From Abelmoschus esculentus (taxonomy: Eukaryota > Streptophyta > Magnoliopsida > Malvales > Malvaceae): a stretch of DNA of 64,000 nt. The notes under the pieces are model-generated. The model was not told where the DNA came from. It made no database searches and was given only the letters and a program-made list of their open reading frames with translations. How positions within the stretch are numbered: the first letter of the stretch is position 1; every line of letters starts with the position of its first letter. The DNA is taken from the NCBI GenBank assembly GCA_035048815.1, contig JAUCBN010000016.1, positions 2,224,501-2,288,500 on the forward strand, written 5' to 3'. Of the stretch, positions 23,957 through 36,380 are shown piece by piece. The position numbers and the translations under genes were made by a program.

Positions 23957-26552
23957 TCATCTTCCATTGTAAATCCCACTGAAAACTTGGCTATTCCCTC
24001 CCAGTGACACCTCCCACTCCACCGACGACATCACAATCTGGGAAAGTGTTAAAACAACATCTCTCATTTTCTGGTCTGTTCACTGCCTCATCACTCAAGC
24101 ACCACATCGCCAGTTCTGCCATCTGCAACATACACAATAGAGACAATATGAGCTGAAAAATTTACCCTTTTTTGTTATTTTTCATGTTATGATTGTTGAA
24201 GGAAAGATACAGTTATATACGTATACATGCGTATGCGTATGTGTATACTTCTTCTAAGGCTTTTTCCGGTGTTTCTTCTTCGAAAACATTATTTGCCTTA
24301 CCATGATGAAAGGAATTAGAGAACATGTTTGAGTGAGTGAACATGTTTCAATCTTAAATTTATCTGTTATTGCATCGAAATCTGTTTGCTTACAACTGTT
24401 ATCAGTGTTCTCATTTTGTTCGGCTCCTTGTTGTCTCAAATCAGTGCGCGTTGGCCTGTTATCAGCTCCGCCAGCACCACCCTAAATGCGAACACATCGG
24501 ATTTCGGTGTCACCTGGAACTCCATCACCGATCTTTCCACCATAACGATATAAACAACAGAAAGAAAGTTCAGTCTGGGAAAAGATTTTGAGAAATTGAA
24601 CTTTCACTAGTGATTTATAGCAAGCTAAAAACTTACTCAGGGGGCGAGTAACCTGGAGTTCCGACCAATCGTGTTGCTATTAGATCTTCTTCATTTGTTT
24701 TCTCAACAAACTTTGCTAATCCGAAGTCCGCAACCTAATCGAATGAAATGCATTACAGACATTGTCTAATAAAGATTATAGCTGTGAATATAATACAGAG
24801 TTCATTTTAGTACCTTTGCTCGTAGACCCTTATCAAGCAGTATGTTACTGGTCTTGATATCCCTATGCACATACCGTGCTTTCCTGTGGTCGTGAATGTA
24901 TTCGATGCCTTTCGCAGCATCGAGTGCGATTTGAGTTCTTGCCATCCAAGACAGCGGCTGGTGACCTTTCAATAACGGGTCATGGAGATGATCATTGAGT
25001 GAACCATTCTGGACATACTCATAAACCAAGTAGAGATGACCATCTCCACTGGCGAATCCCAAGAGCTCAACCTGAAAAAACAACACATGATGAATCTCGT
25101 GTTTCCAGACAAATTAAACGAGTTAATGGTCGTTAAACTTACCACATTTATGTGATGGACCTTGCATACGACCTTGAGTTCAGCAAAGAACTTTTTCGAT
25201 TTGTTCGATTTCATCTTCTTTATCGCAACCTCCTGAATGTGCACAAAGATCAAGTTGTTTCCATGCAACTATAAATCGGAAAACTAGCAACGAAACGGAA
25301 GCCGGTACCTTTGATCCTAGTATTCCATGGTACACATGACCGTATCCTCCACTTCCTATTTTCTTAGTTTCATCAAAATTATCTGTAGCTTCTTCAATCT
25401 CCCTCAGGCTATATATCATTGGTATTTCTGATTCAAAAGCTGTTACATCTGCAATAAGAAAATGCAGTATAGTCAATAAGATCAAGTATATTCTGTGCCG
25501 GACACATTCCGGTATGCACTATCGATTCCGGGTAAATATAATACAACTAATTAGTGGTAAATTCTGTAGTTTGAATCTTTCTTACCTTCCACGTTTTCCC
25601 CGTGAAGAAACTGGGTTTGCGATGAAGATGTTCTTGCACTCATCATGCTTCGGGACACCGATTTCGGATCCTCCGCACTCATTTTTTGCCTTTTTCTTCT
25701 TCGAATCAGAATGATCAACGCTCCAATCATTGAAATAAATGCAACTATCGACAGTACAACAAAACAGATTGTCCATTTATTTCTTCTTCCTCCCCCTGAT
25801 AATTAGCAGCAAGAACAAGGAACACCAGAATCAAATCAGTACAAAAACAGTGAACATTTTTAATATTTTGAAGTGAAAAAGGAAAATGATCTTGAATTGA
25901 GACACTACTTACTTTTCCTTGGAGCTGGAATTCTCTCATTTTCCATAGGAACATATAGAACCGAACTGGCAATTATAACATCAGGGTTTTGAGTCAGATT
26001 GGGGTTCAATCCTTGTATATCGTTTATGTTAGTCCACAGCTGAGTTGCAATACTTGTCAAAGAATCACCCTGCTGAACTGTATACGCGACTATGTTTCGA
26101 CTGACTTTCTATGCATCCACATATCAGATGCATCAACACTTTGCTTCCCGTATTAAAATTTGTCTTTTCATCTCCGACTTCGAGAGCTTGTCCGCTGTAA
26201 ATACTAGTCGAAACATACATGTCGTGTTCTTTCACCGTGTAGTAAGCATCATAGAAGTAGGCTACGGTGCCATTACCAATGTCTTCACAAGAACATGGCA
26301 CTGGGATAAGGTAGTTTTGGTTATTTCCGCGGGAAATTGGACGGAAACGGAAGGATCGACGGAGTAACACGAGGCAATCTGGTTGTCGTCTAGACCGGTA
26401 TTGATGTGGTATAACAAGGCATCACATTTCTTGATTTGTTGTGATGAGCAATCAAAAGGGAACATGGTACCGGCTTCACAGACTCTAGCAAGTAGAGTTG
26501 CCAATAAAGGGAGTGTAAGGCAAACAAGGAGAGGGTGTGAAAGTGAAACCAT
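23957..26552 (-). pseudogene. LysM receptor-like kinase pseudogene (LYK family)
   Basis: The parts are all recognisable. Exon 1 (26552-25913) has a signal peptide (LLVCLTLPLLATLLARVCEA) and LysM ectodomain; exon 2 (25795-25586) has the membrane segment (TICFVVLSIVAFISMIGALI). Kinase exons follow at 25448-25309, 25232-25143, 25071-24814, 24734-24637 and from 24532, with GSGGYGHVY, EVAIKKMKS, YVHRDIKTSNILL, VADFGLA and YSPPE. A final exon lies at 24122-23957. Lesions: the ectodomain changes frame near 26341-26356 and again near 26095-26108. The conserved glycine of the FAFGVVL motif is arginine (24481-24483). A CGA-type codon has become TGA at 24436-24438. The exon near 24251-24296 breaks off in a TACGCATACG-like microsatellite. 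An extra base lies near 24064-24072. Intact relatives perceive chitin-type oligosaccharides at the plasma membrane. Single frameshifts could be read errors; the combination argues for real decay. Confidence 0.82.
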
Positions 26553-27618
26553 GGTTATGAGCTTGGGAAACTACGATGCTTTGGAGAACATTAGATGAAA
26601 TCATGAAAAGGGAAGAGCTAGAAATGATGCTCTTTTGTTTTACTATCTGTTTGCGCATGTTTGATGGCTTATTGGTGGGGGATTGTTTGGGAACTTCCAA
26701 GTAGAATTATAAGTAAAAAAGAGATTTTGTGATTTTTTTGGAAACGACGAAAAAGCTATTTGCAAACCCATGGTTTGGAGATATTGTCATGGGTTGTGGG
26801 CCATGATGTATACTTCTGGTCTGTGGGCCATGATTCTTCTAACACGAAGAACAAACCAGACTAAATAATTTGTGTATTCGTATCGTGTTTATTTTTTAAT
26901 GTTGTTTCGTGTATTCATGTCTGTCTCCTGGTTAGGGTTCAATCCGAGTTTTATACTTTTATAAAACGTCGAAGGATTACATAAGCTAAGAGAAACTGAG
27001 TTGTAGTAACTTGGTTAACTCGCCTTCTACAAGTATGTCCATCTTCTGGTTTCCAAGTTCCAACAGAATATTTTATTCTGGCGATTGCATTTTTTCGGTT
27101 GTTCGATTTAGGCTGTGTTTTTAGTTGAGTTTAACGGTTTAAATGACGTCTTTCCATTTTTTTCTTATTAAACAGTTAACGGCTGACCACTAAATGAGCA
27201 TTTGCCTACTAACTTTAACACCCAGATAAACGTTTGCTAGCAGTGTATTTTATAACTTCTGAAAACAGCCATTACGGTCTCAACTAAAGTTTGGGCACTG
27301 CAATCAAAAACGAAGTCTTAATAGATTGAAATTAGGTCAAATACCGTAATGAATGAATTAGCAGCTATGGTGTTTCATCTGGACCTTTCCTTGGCAATAT
27401 CCTAAACAGAATCCATGTGGCATTTCAATGACTTGTTTTGAGGGGGCTTAGTTCAGCCACAAGGTTGTTTGTTCTAAAGTATAATTACTTTGTTTACAAC
27501 GTAATTGAGAAATAGTAGTATCGTCACTGTCTTAATTATAAATGTAATAGAAGTAACATGGGATTCAATGTATGAGTACCTCGATGGAATGAACGAAAGC
27601 TCAAGCAGATAAAGCAAC
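26553..27618. other. intergenic region between LysM pseudogene and PHS1
   Basis: Contains the former promoter of the LysM kinase and the 3' UTR of PHS1. A short local duplication of CATGGGTTGTGGGCCATGAT and GGTCTGTGGGCCATGATTC lies at about 26787-26836. No gene recognised. Confidence 0.45.
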
Positions 27619-30100
27619 TTACAGCAACCTGTCAGCTTCAACTTCGCTGATAATTTTCTCTACTTTAGCCAACATATCTGTAAAAATAATCTCTCAAAAT
27701 GTAGCAAATGGATCTTATATAAGGCGCATCAAACATTTTTTTCCTAGCGAAATGTCAATATGGTTTAATGGAGACAGTGACACAATTTAAACATAGATTG
27801 CAGACCTTGCAAAATTCAAGTAAAGTAGTAATGTTAGGTACCTTGGAAAGAAGAATCTTCCATGTATTTCTGCGGGGAAAAAACACAGAACCGTCAACGA
27901 AGGAACAATCTTGGCGACGTGTTTAGAGAAACTTGTAGTTTTAGAAATATTACATGCCAAACCATGCAGTACTAAGGTACTCTTTACCTTCTAAACACCG
28001 AAAGTAATAGCAAACTACCAAGAAATAGTTAGAAACCATTACCACAATTTGGGATTTGAGATTGATTTCCTCAGACACTCTGGGTTGGTTGCCAGCTACA
28101 CCATTTAAGGAAAATGTGCTATGAATTCAGATGCTGGATATCTCCATCTATTTTCAGGTTAAGAAATCTACCTTTTTCAGCGGTCGGACCACAATTGGTC
28201 AGTAATGATGTGAAACCAGGGGGCAAGAGTGGAAAAATTCCTTCAGAATTGTTATTCAACACTGAATCTTGACCGACTGACTGCTGTCTAAATTCATATC
28301 TCAAACTGGGAGATATTTGTGGAGCGTAAGAACAATCAGAAATGTTATTAAGCGTTGCATCTTGATCAAATGACTGCTGTCTAATTTCGTAGCTCAAACT
28401 GGGAGACATTTGAGGTGTGTAAGAACCATCAGGATTCAAATCACTCAACTCTTGATTGTCTCTGCAGAAAAAGTCATTAGCTCTCTTTAGATTTGTCCTT
28501 AAAACATACTTCCTATTGTTCCCAATAATTTGTCTTCTGATTAATCTCATAACATATATTGAAATGTTCTGCAAGAAACAAATTGGTAAGTGTAGCATTT
28601 CAAGTGACATATCTACCTAGAAGGAAGTCCATTACTAGATATGAACTCTGATGGTGGTGAAAAATCAGATCCAAAATCTGTGTTTAAAGGTTCAATTCTA
28701 ACTTCACCCCTCAACTTTTCCTGAGAAAGAAAAAAAAATATCATTCCATGGTAAAAGAAAAAAAAAACAGCAGCAGGGCAAATTTGCTGGATATGGCTGA
28801 ATCTATAATTATTATGATAAAAATCATTGTTGTTACAAGAATTAAACATTTCTAGAGTTGTATGTCTACTACCTGCAGAGTATTCATGAATGATGCTGCC
28901 TCGTGATGTGTAGAAAACCGCAAAGCAAACTTCTGAATCTGCAAAAATATAAATACAGCTCCATGAGTTTAGTCCAATGTCATTGTTAAATGAAGTTCTC
29001 ATTTTTTTTTTCTCTTTACAAACACGTAAATACCTTTCCTATTTTGCTCCTATGAAACACTTTGTCATGGTAACAATGAAATTCCTTAAGCACGAGCAAA
29101 AGGAATACATCTATGTGTATCCCTTGTGACTTACCTTGTCGCAGTCTTTATAGCTTACAAACACAGCTCTGCTTCCCCTGGCAGGAATTTCAGGGATGCA
29201 TTGGATTTGAGGCCAGGAGAAGTGCAGATTGGAAATGTAGTGCTCTTCCTGCTCCAAATAACAGTAGAAAATCATGACACAAATCTAAATGAAACAAAGT
29301 CGATAAATAATGAGCTAGGCAAACCGTCAATCTGTTAACAAGTAAAATGCGAACTGAATTAATATTTTTGAGATCAAATCAAATTAACTACAACTAGAAT
29401 CTAAACTAGACTTGGACATGCTTTCATCTACACAACTTTCAGCATTCCTTCTACATTATAAATGAGAGAATCGAAAATGAAAATAATCACCAAGCAAATA
29501 CGTTTAAGACAACTATGACAAATCAACTATCAACACGCTTCTCTAAACCTGGATTCATTCTCATTAATTTGCTTAACATTTGATTTATTTCAGGTAAAAC
29601 GAAAATTCGTTTTCCTCGTTATTTTAATGATCAATAAACTGCTTAAGAGATTGATCAAATAAATCAAATAAAAGCTAGTTTGATTCTAATATGCTTAACA
29701 ACCAACTTATTACCGATGAAATGAAAAATCGTTTCCTCGTTATTGTAACGATCAATCAAACAGAATTACTAAGACGCTTAAAAGATCGATCTAGAAGAAT
29801 CAGTAACGAACAACTTACAAGGATCTTCTCGGTTAAAGAAACGATGAGGATAGTTTCGGAGCTTGATATATCCTTGATGATCTTCAGAGAAGCGGCTGGA
29901 AATGATGTGGCGATCCAATTGCCTCCACGCGAGCGACTTCGAAGGTTCTTGGCGAGAGGTACGAGAGAGGGAAAGGTGGAAGGGAGAGATGGATGAAGTA
30001 TGAAACGAGCAAAATGAACTTGCCAATGGCCATTAATGTAGCTTACTGGATCTTCGTTCTCATGCCGATCAGCTCCTACGACTGCCAAAGATCCCGCCAT
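27619..30100 (-). CDS. PHS1: POOR HOMOLOGOUS SYNAPSIS 1, meiotic pairing protein
   Basis: Eight exons: 30100-29819, 29248-29135, 28938-28873, 28720-28617, 28461-28172, 28095-28043, 27869-27842 and 27677-27619, giving 331 residues. The start MAGSLAVVGAD was preferred over an in-frame ATG three codons upstream because family members begin near here. Diagnostic stretches are HWQVHFARF, SLTEKIL joined to EEHYISNLHFSWPQIQ, FALRFSTHHEAASFMNTLQ and a terminal VEKIISEVEADRLL helix. PHS1 is a small plant-specific protein, mostly cytoplasmic in Arabidopsis, needed for correct homologue pairing and for nuclear entry of RAD50 in meiosis. Exon 5 contains a 31-residue tandem duplication. All phases agree and splice sites are GT-AG. 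Identification rests on remembered family sequence. In Arabidopsis PHS1 (AT1G10710) is close to SMR8 (AT1G10690), and a SMR gene is next here too. Confidence 0.85.
28245..28430 (-). repeat. 93-bp in-frame tandem duplication in PHS1 exon 5
   Basis: Two 31-codon units, 28430-28338 and 28337-28245. Unit 1 contains SYTPQMSPSLSYEIRQQS and unit 2 SYAPQISPSLRYEFRQQS, residues 200-230 and 231-261 of the predicted protein. Confidence 0.9.
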
Positions 30101-30300
30101 TTTTATCACTTCTTAAATTCTCTGATGATTATTTTGTAGTTGAAGTTCGAAAATGGGGTAGACCGTAGAGTGTAGATTTCTGATTTTTCATAGTGAACCC
30201 GGCCCACGTTATATTTCAGATCCATTACGTGTTAGGAACTAGGATGGACATTTTACCTGATTAGATCGGGTTTTGATTTGATTCGATCTGATCGAATTAA

Positions 30301-30840
30301 ATTTTTTAATAAAAACGGTTTGTATCGGTCGAATTTTTATTGAGAAAAAAGTCGGGTTGAGTTTTATCTAGTTTTTAAATTATTCTTCTATAATTAAGTT
30401 TCTAAAATTTTTTTCTATATGTTAGATCGGGTCAAATTTAAGATATTTATTTTCGGGTCGGGTCAAGTTCCGCCGAAGAAGACATGCCTCTGATCATGTT
30501 GATGTCGAGTTTCAAGAAATGCAACGACAAGTCCATGGATCAACATGAAGATAACTGGAATCACTTAAGGATTTTTTAATAAAAACGGTTTGTATCGGTC
30601 GAATTTTTATTGAGAAAAAAGTCGGGTTGAGTTTTATCTAGTTTTTAAATTATTCTTCTACAATTAAGTTTCTAAAATTTTTTTCTATATGTTAGATCGG
30701 GTCAAATTTAAGATATTTATTTTCGGGTCGGGTCAAGTTCCGCCGAAGAAGACATGCCTCTGATCATGTTGATGTCGAGTTTCAAGAAATGCAACGACAA
30801 GTCCATGGATCAACATGAAGATAACTGGAATCACTTAAGG
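30301..30840. repeat. 270-bp tandem duplication
   Basis: 30301-30570 and 30571-30840 are the same 270 bases apart from one substitution seen (T at 30391, C at 30661). The unit contains hAT-like GATCGGGT words and a less AT-rich segment with CATGCCTCTGATCATGTTGA. Very recent, or an assembly artefact. It lies upstream of PHS1. Confidence 0.95.
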
Positions 30841-32448
30841 ATGTGAAACACGTGAGGAAGTGTCTTTCATACTGTATTTATTGTGTATTGCAGGCCAGTC
30901 TATGATCATACATGTTCCTACTTTGGAAAATTTTTAGAAATTCTAATTAAATCTCCAAGTTTTTTAATATTTTTAACTAGATCCCTTAAAGTTTTTAATT
31001 ATAAGTTTAAAATTTTGAAAATTTTAATTTCACCCCATTGTCAACAACCATGGCTGCACTGCACATGCTGGTGTAATATATGCGTCATTGAGGATTGTGG
31101 ATTGCTGGGTTGCCATATTGCATGGAATTTTAAATGTCATTTGATCGTATGTTGGCCGGCTCTGACAGCCGGCGAGTGAATGGCTGCAAATCGTACATTT
31201 CTGTCCCCTCTGCTACCCATTTGCCGAAAGTGTTGCGGCAGAGTTTATCCTACAACGAAGCGGATTTGATTAGCTGAGTCATTTCACTGTAAAACTTCAT
31301 GCAAAGGTTTCTTTTTGTGGGTGAAATAAATAGTAGGAGTAATATTTAAAGCAGAGAAATTAGTGTAAAAAAATTGAGGAGGTTATTTTCATTTCTTTAA
31401 AATTTGAAGTTCTAAATTAAATCGTAAAGAAAAGTTTTTATGATTTTAAGAGATTTATCAAAAATTTAAAAAATTATAAAAAATATATAAAATTTTAATT
31501 AAAATATGTGAAGAAGTCGATATTAATTAACAAAGCGAATGTGAATTTAAATATCAATAAAAATTCTTTTTTTATACTTCAGTAGGAGTAAAAAATCTCT
31601 TACTTTCTAATTATATCTATTTTTATATCTCATGTTAAAAAATCTTAAAAATTTAAATTTTAAACTCTAAACTTAATTTTTTATATCATAAACTGTAAAT
31701 CTTATACTTTAAAAAATATACTTTATCCCTAATTCCTTAAACTTTAATCATAATCTCTAACATTGAATCCTAAACTCTACGTCCACTAATTTAAAGTAAA
31801 GTTAACAATAAAAACACGATTAGAAGGTAGACAATTTACGTTCTTGAATAGATACTATTGCTGACATGATTTTACCATGATTTTATTCTATTAATTCATA
31901 ATCTCTAACCTTAAATCCTAAACTATATATCTAATAATTAAACGTAAATATAACAATAAAAACACGATTGAAAGGTTTACGTTCTTAATAGATACTATTG
32001 CTGACATGATCTTACCATGATTTTATTCTATTCATTTTTAATCTTCTTTTGTCGGAATGGATAAGTTTTGTCCTCAAACCCTAATATTTGGCGCCAAAAT
32101 CCAAGTCAATCCCAAACCCTAATATTTTATATATTTCTTTCAATGGCTGCCCGCGGTCAGCTATTTTGACGGGCAACTTATAGATTAATTGTTTTCGCCG
32201 TCAGTCTCTCTCTTTCTTTCTTTTTATATTTTACTTTTAAAATGAATCGTTATAGTAGTGGGTTTGGTTCTGTCCTGTCACGAGTTCCCTCGGGTTCCTT
32301 TTCTCTCTCCCGACTTCCCTGATCGGTATAAACACAACATTCAACCCTCCTCCATCTGCATATTTAAACCACCATCCCCTTTGTTCTTCCAGTTCATTGC
32401 CACCTACAGTATCTCTACTCGTCTTAAGTTGGAACTTTTGGTTCCGAT
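30841..32448. other. intergenic region upstream of the SMR gene
   Basis: No gene recognised; an open frame at 30883-31179 has no similarity and poor composition. A direct repeat of about 147 bases, 31748-31894 and 31895-32034, is visible (shared words AACAATAAAAACACGATT and ATAGATACTATTGCTGACAT). A TATA-like GTATAAACA at about 32326-32334 and a pyrimidine-rich leader precede the SMR start. Confidence 0.5.
31748..32034. repeat. imperfect direct repeat, unit about 147 bp
   Basis: Copies start at 31748 and 31895, each opening TCATAATCTCTAAC and closing ACCATGATTTTATTCTATT. They differ by several substitutions and small gaps, so the duplication is older than the one at 30301. Confidence 0.8.
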
Positions 32449-32781
32449 ATGGGTGTTTCAGGGAAGCCTCAACTGGTGGATGGAAGAGGAGGAGGAGGAG
32501 GAGGCTTGGAATCTGATGGGAAAAAATGGGTCATCGCCGGAATCTCTTTACGAGCTCCGTTGAAACCTATTTACACTAATCCAGCGGATGATCACAAAGA
32601 TAAAGAAGAGGAAGAATCGTGTTCGACCACTCCAACCGGACAGGAAGCCAGAATTCCGACGTTGTCAACATGTCCACCTGCTCCGATGAAGAGGAAGCCT
32701 TCTTTGAAGTGTAATTACGGAAGCGTTAGAGACTTCTTTACTCCACCGGATTTGGAGACTGTCTTCATACGCCATGTTTAA
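32449..32781 (+). CDS. SMR: SIAMESE-related cyclin-dependent kinase inhibitor (SMR6/SMR8 type)
   Basis: Intronless, 110 residues. It starts MGVSGKPQLVDG and has the family signature order: GKKWVIAGISLRAPLKPIYT near residue 25, the SIM motif with CSTTPTGQEARIP near 62, the basic CPPAPMKRKPSLKCNY, and the cyclin-binding end DFFTPPDLETVFIRHV. SMR proteins bind CDK-cyclin complexes, block entry to mitosis and promote endoreduplication or stress-linked cell-cycle arrest. An overlapping frame from 32258 covers the leader and is rejected because the conserved motifs are all in this frame. The KKWVIAG start is typical of SMR6/SMR8, and position near PHS1 fits Arabidopsis SMR8, but the exact orthologue is not certain. 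Confidence 0.92.
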   Translation: MGVSGKPQLVDGRGGGGGGLESDGKKWVIAGISLRAPLKPIYTNPADDHKDKEEEESCSTTPTGQEARIPTLSTCPPAPMKRKPSLKCNYGSVRDFFTPPDLETVFIRHV

Positions 32782-34566
32782 AAAACTCTACCTCATTTTT
32801 TTTTTCTATTTTAGGGTATTTTGATGGTAACCTGTAGCGACCACTAGAAGTTTACGTACAGAGGAATTCTTAAATAAATAACACGTCGAAATTTAACCCC
32901 TTTTGGAGTTCGTTTTTAGGTTTCCTTTCTTACCTATGAAGTTTCTATATCTGTAGTATCAAGCAGTAACTATTTTATATTTCCAGTTTAGTTCATCTAT
33001 AGATGCTGTTGTTTTTGTTTGAAACTGTTCATGTTCATGTTCACGAGCACCAATAGAATCACAATAAAAATACAGACGATTTGCACGTAACTAAAAAATG
33101 GCAAGGATAAAGAAGATGCTTGCATGGATGTTTCGATATACCAGCTGATTGACCGAGACAAATCCCCACAAAACGCTTAGCACAGAAGACCCACTGTGGG
33201 GGAGCCTCTGCCATTATCCCTTCTTTAGACTTTAAGCTTGGCTTTTCCTTGCCCCATCGCATACGTCGAATTTCATGTTCGTTTTACGATCTATTATTTT
33301 AATATTCGAATCAAATTTCTGATAAGAAATCCACATCATACTCTTATGAAGTTATGATAGTGGAAAATTTCTTTGTAATGCTCTTCACCTTTATGTGATA
33401 TAACTCAACCTCCCACCCTCAAAAAAAGGACAAAACACATGTTGCAAGACTAAGACCTGGATTAGAATCCTATGCAAGTGTTTGAATGGACCTTGTCCAA
33501 ACTCTTTCAACACCAATAATTGACCATGTCACTTGCATTTGCTTAAGGCCTTAAGCATTTCTATATCTCAAAGTGACTTTATAGTACATACTTTAGGATA
33601 ATCAAAGTGGAATGTTTATTAATAAAAAGGGATTAATCTTAATCCATTTGTTTAAAGGTTAAGAATGTGCAGGCACAGTGCTGATAAAGTGAGAAGGGGG
33701 ACTTCACCTACTGGGGTTTTCATTTTATATAATCTTAAACAAAGCTTTATCGGGATCAGAGCTTTGTGATTGAAGCAATCATGTTTCAACACGTTCAGCA
33801 AGTACTTGGTGGTATTATTGGAGTCCCACATGGGATGTGGGTGGCTAATTTGTCGTTCAATGTTAAAAAAATAGTAATTAAAAAGATTAAGTTTAGGTTA
33901 AAGGGACTTTTTATCGAAAAAGTTTATATCAAATTGATGTTCGTTGATATTGATGTAATAAAATAAATAGAGAATTTTGATTTTATTGTTATTTTAATAC
34001 AGAGATGTTTAGTGTAAGGAGGAACAATTGAAGTTTTTTTGATGATTTTATGTGTTTTTATTTTTTAATATTTTATAAATATTTAAATACTAATATTTTC
34101 TTATTTTTTAGCTTAAATTTTAAATAAGTAATTGAAATTTTAACTAAAATTAATTTATGCCTGAAATCGGTAAAAAAATTAATTATGTTTTCGAAATCAG
34201 TTAAAATATTAATATCCTCTTTGGCACTTCAAATTGTTTAACCGGGTTTTACCCGAGAACCTATGTTTTCAAGTGTAATCTGACTTTTTTTATACCTTCA
34301 TTTGTGTCTCTGTTTTAGGGTTCTAAGTTAGAGGTTTTAGTTAGGGTTTATGAAATTAAGGGTAAGGTATATTTTTTAGAGTGAAAGATTTAGGGTATAA
34401 GATATAATAAATAAGAGTTATGATTTAAAATTTAATTTTTAATTTTTAATTTTTTTATAAAAAACATGATAAAATAAAGGATTTTTACGCTTTCTAAACC
34501 CTCCATAAATACTGAAAAAAGGATTAAAATATTAGAGAGCTATAATAAAACCTCTCTCTTCCAAAC

Positions 34567-34765
34567 GAGAAATTATATCATGGGTTAGTCTTACCACGTC
34601 ATCCATAAGACCGATCAATGATAATCATCCACCTCATTATTTTTTAATTTTTAAAGTGACGATTCACCTGAAAAAAAAAATATGACATAAAATTAATGAA
34701 GTGGATAATTATCATTAGTCGGTCCCATGGACACGTGGTGAGACTGACCCATAATATAATTTTTC
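34567..34765. mobile_element. 199-bp Mutator-like MITE
   Basis: Ends GAGAAATTATATCATGGGTT and, reverse complemented, GAAAAATTATATTATGGGTC. Flanks CTTCCAAAC (34558-34566) and CTTTCAAAC (34766-34774) are a 9-bp target duplication with one mismatch. The arms share CCACGTC/CCACGTG and AATGATAATCATCCAC. Same family and almost the same length as the element at 1068-1267. Confidence 0.85.
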
Positions 34766-36012
34766 CTTTCAAACACAATTATGACAACACTTGTGGAAAT
34801 ATGTGGTTTAAATGAATGATTGTCAGAACTTTTTTTTTTCTTTTTTTTCTGAATGGGTCTGGATTTGGTCACAAATCGACAGGAAGAGCTTGTAAGATTA
34901 TAACAGTCTTCGTTTTCCCATGGCAAAACCAGTGGGATTTGTTTAGGTTTGCGGGGGCATGCAACGTCGTCGTGATGGTGATAAGTGTCGACACTGGTGG
35001 AGTTAAAAGTTTATCGTTTATATCATATATTTAATTTTGGTAAATGAATCTTTAAACATATTTTTTATATTTTTAATATTTTAAACTTAAAATTTACTTA
35101 AATAATAATATTAAATTATTTACTACGTAAATCAAACTTATTAATAAAATTAATATCCTTTATTTTATTTTTCGATAGGATTTGATGCACTTATAATATA
35201 AAACATTTTTTCACAGGCATTTTTATAATCTTTATAACGTAAAAACTATAAATCTACCCTTAATCATAAACTCAAAATATTAAATTTTGAACTTGAACTT
35301 TAAATTTAATTCATAAAACATAACCACATACCCTTCAAATTTTAAACCATATCCTTATACTTTAAAATAAATCTATTTGTATAAATTGAATTTTTATGTT
35401 AGTTTTACATTAATGTTGTCTTTTAATAACATAATATTTAATGTTTTAATTTATTTCTTTTAAATATAATGTATTTTATTATTATATATTTTTATTTATT
35501 AATAAAATTAAAAGTTTGATTTGAGATATTTAAAATCTGTAGTTATTAATAAAAGACTAGAATTTAATCATGGAAAACCGTTGGGACATGAGCAAGAAAT
35601 ATTGGAGAAGAGGAACTTGGTACGTAGTAGCAGAGAAAGAAGCATAAGGGAGGACGTGTGGGACTCTGGAGAGACGGTCAGTCTTACGTCAGAATTTTAC
35701 AAATTAATATCTAATACAAATATTCATTATAAAATAAATTTTTTACCCATACTATTAGAATTCATATATAATATTTTATCCCATTAAATTATTATGATTT
35801 TTACTTTTTTACATCCGGCAGATATAATTATTAATATGTAGTATTTTACATTTGAATATAATACAAATATATGCATATGTAGTATTTTATTTTATTATAT
35901 ATAGATAGATGATATATATATATATATATGAAACTTAAGGTTTTATTTTGTAATTTTGTTTCTTTTAGAATTTTAACTTAAATTTTCCAATTTTCCAATT
36001 ACATATATACGA

Positions 36013-36380
36013 GAGTATTAGGTGAATTCTATTTATCACGTCATCCATGATCCAAGAACTGATGATTTGCTTTAAAAAAAAATAACTATCACTCATTAAT
36101 TATATGTAAGAAATAGTTGATGATTCACTTTAAAAAAATTGAGAGGAACGGATTTGATTGTTTGAAACCAAGGATAGGGACGAAACTACAACCATGTGGG
36201 AAGGGGTAATCGCCCCCTCACTCCGAAGATTTTTTTTTTACTTTTTATCCTCTTATTTAAATTCTTTTAAAAATTATTTTATAAATTTACTCTTTATTTT
36301 TAAATATTTATGTTTTACCCCTCAACCCGAATCTTGACTCCGTCTGACGTGATGAATAAAGTTCACCTAACACTTTTTTC
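36013..36380. mobile_element. probable foldback element remnant
   Basis: Left TATTAGGTGAATTCTATTTA...CACGTCATCC and the reverse complement of the right, TGTTAGGTGAACTTTATTCATC with CACGTCA, are inverted copies. Internal sequence holds a run of CCCCCTCACTCCG and poly-T. No target duplication could be identified, so the limits are approximate. Confidence 0.5.

Noticed and set aside
26936..26960. GGTTCAATCCGAG resembling a tRNA T-arm
   Set aside because: No matching acceptor, D or anticodon arms nearby.
32258..32563. Longer overlapping frame at the SMR gene
   Set aside because: It covers the 5' leader and reads the SMR gene out of frame; all SMR motifs are in the frame starting at 32449.
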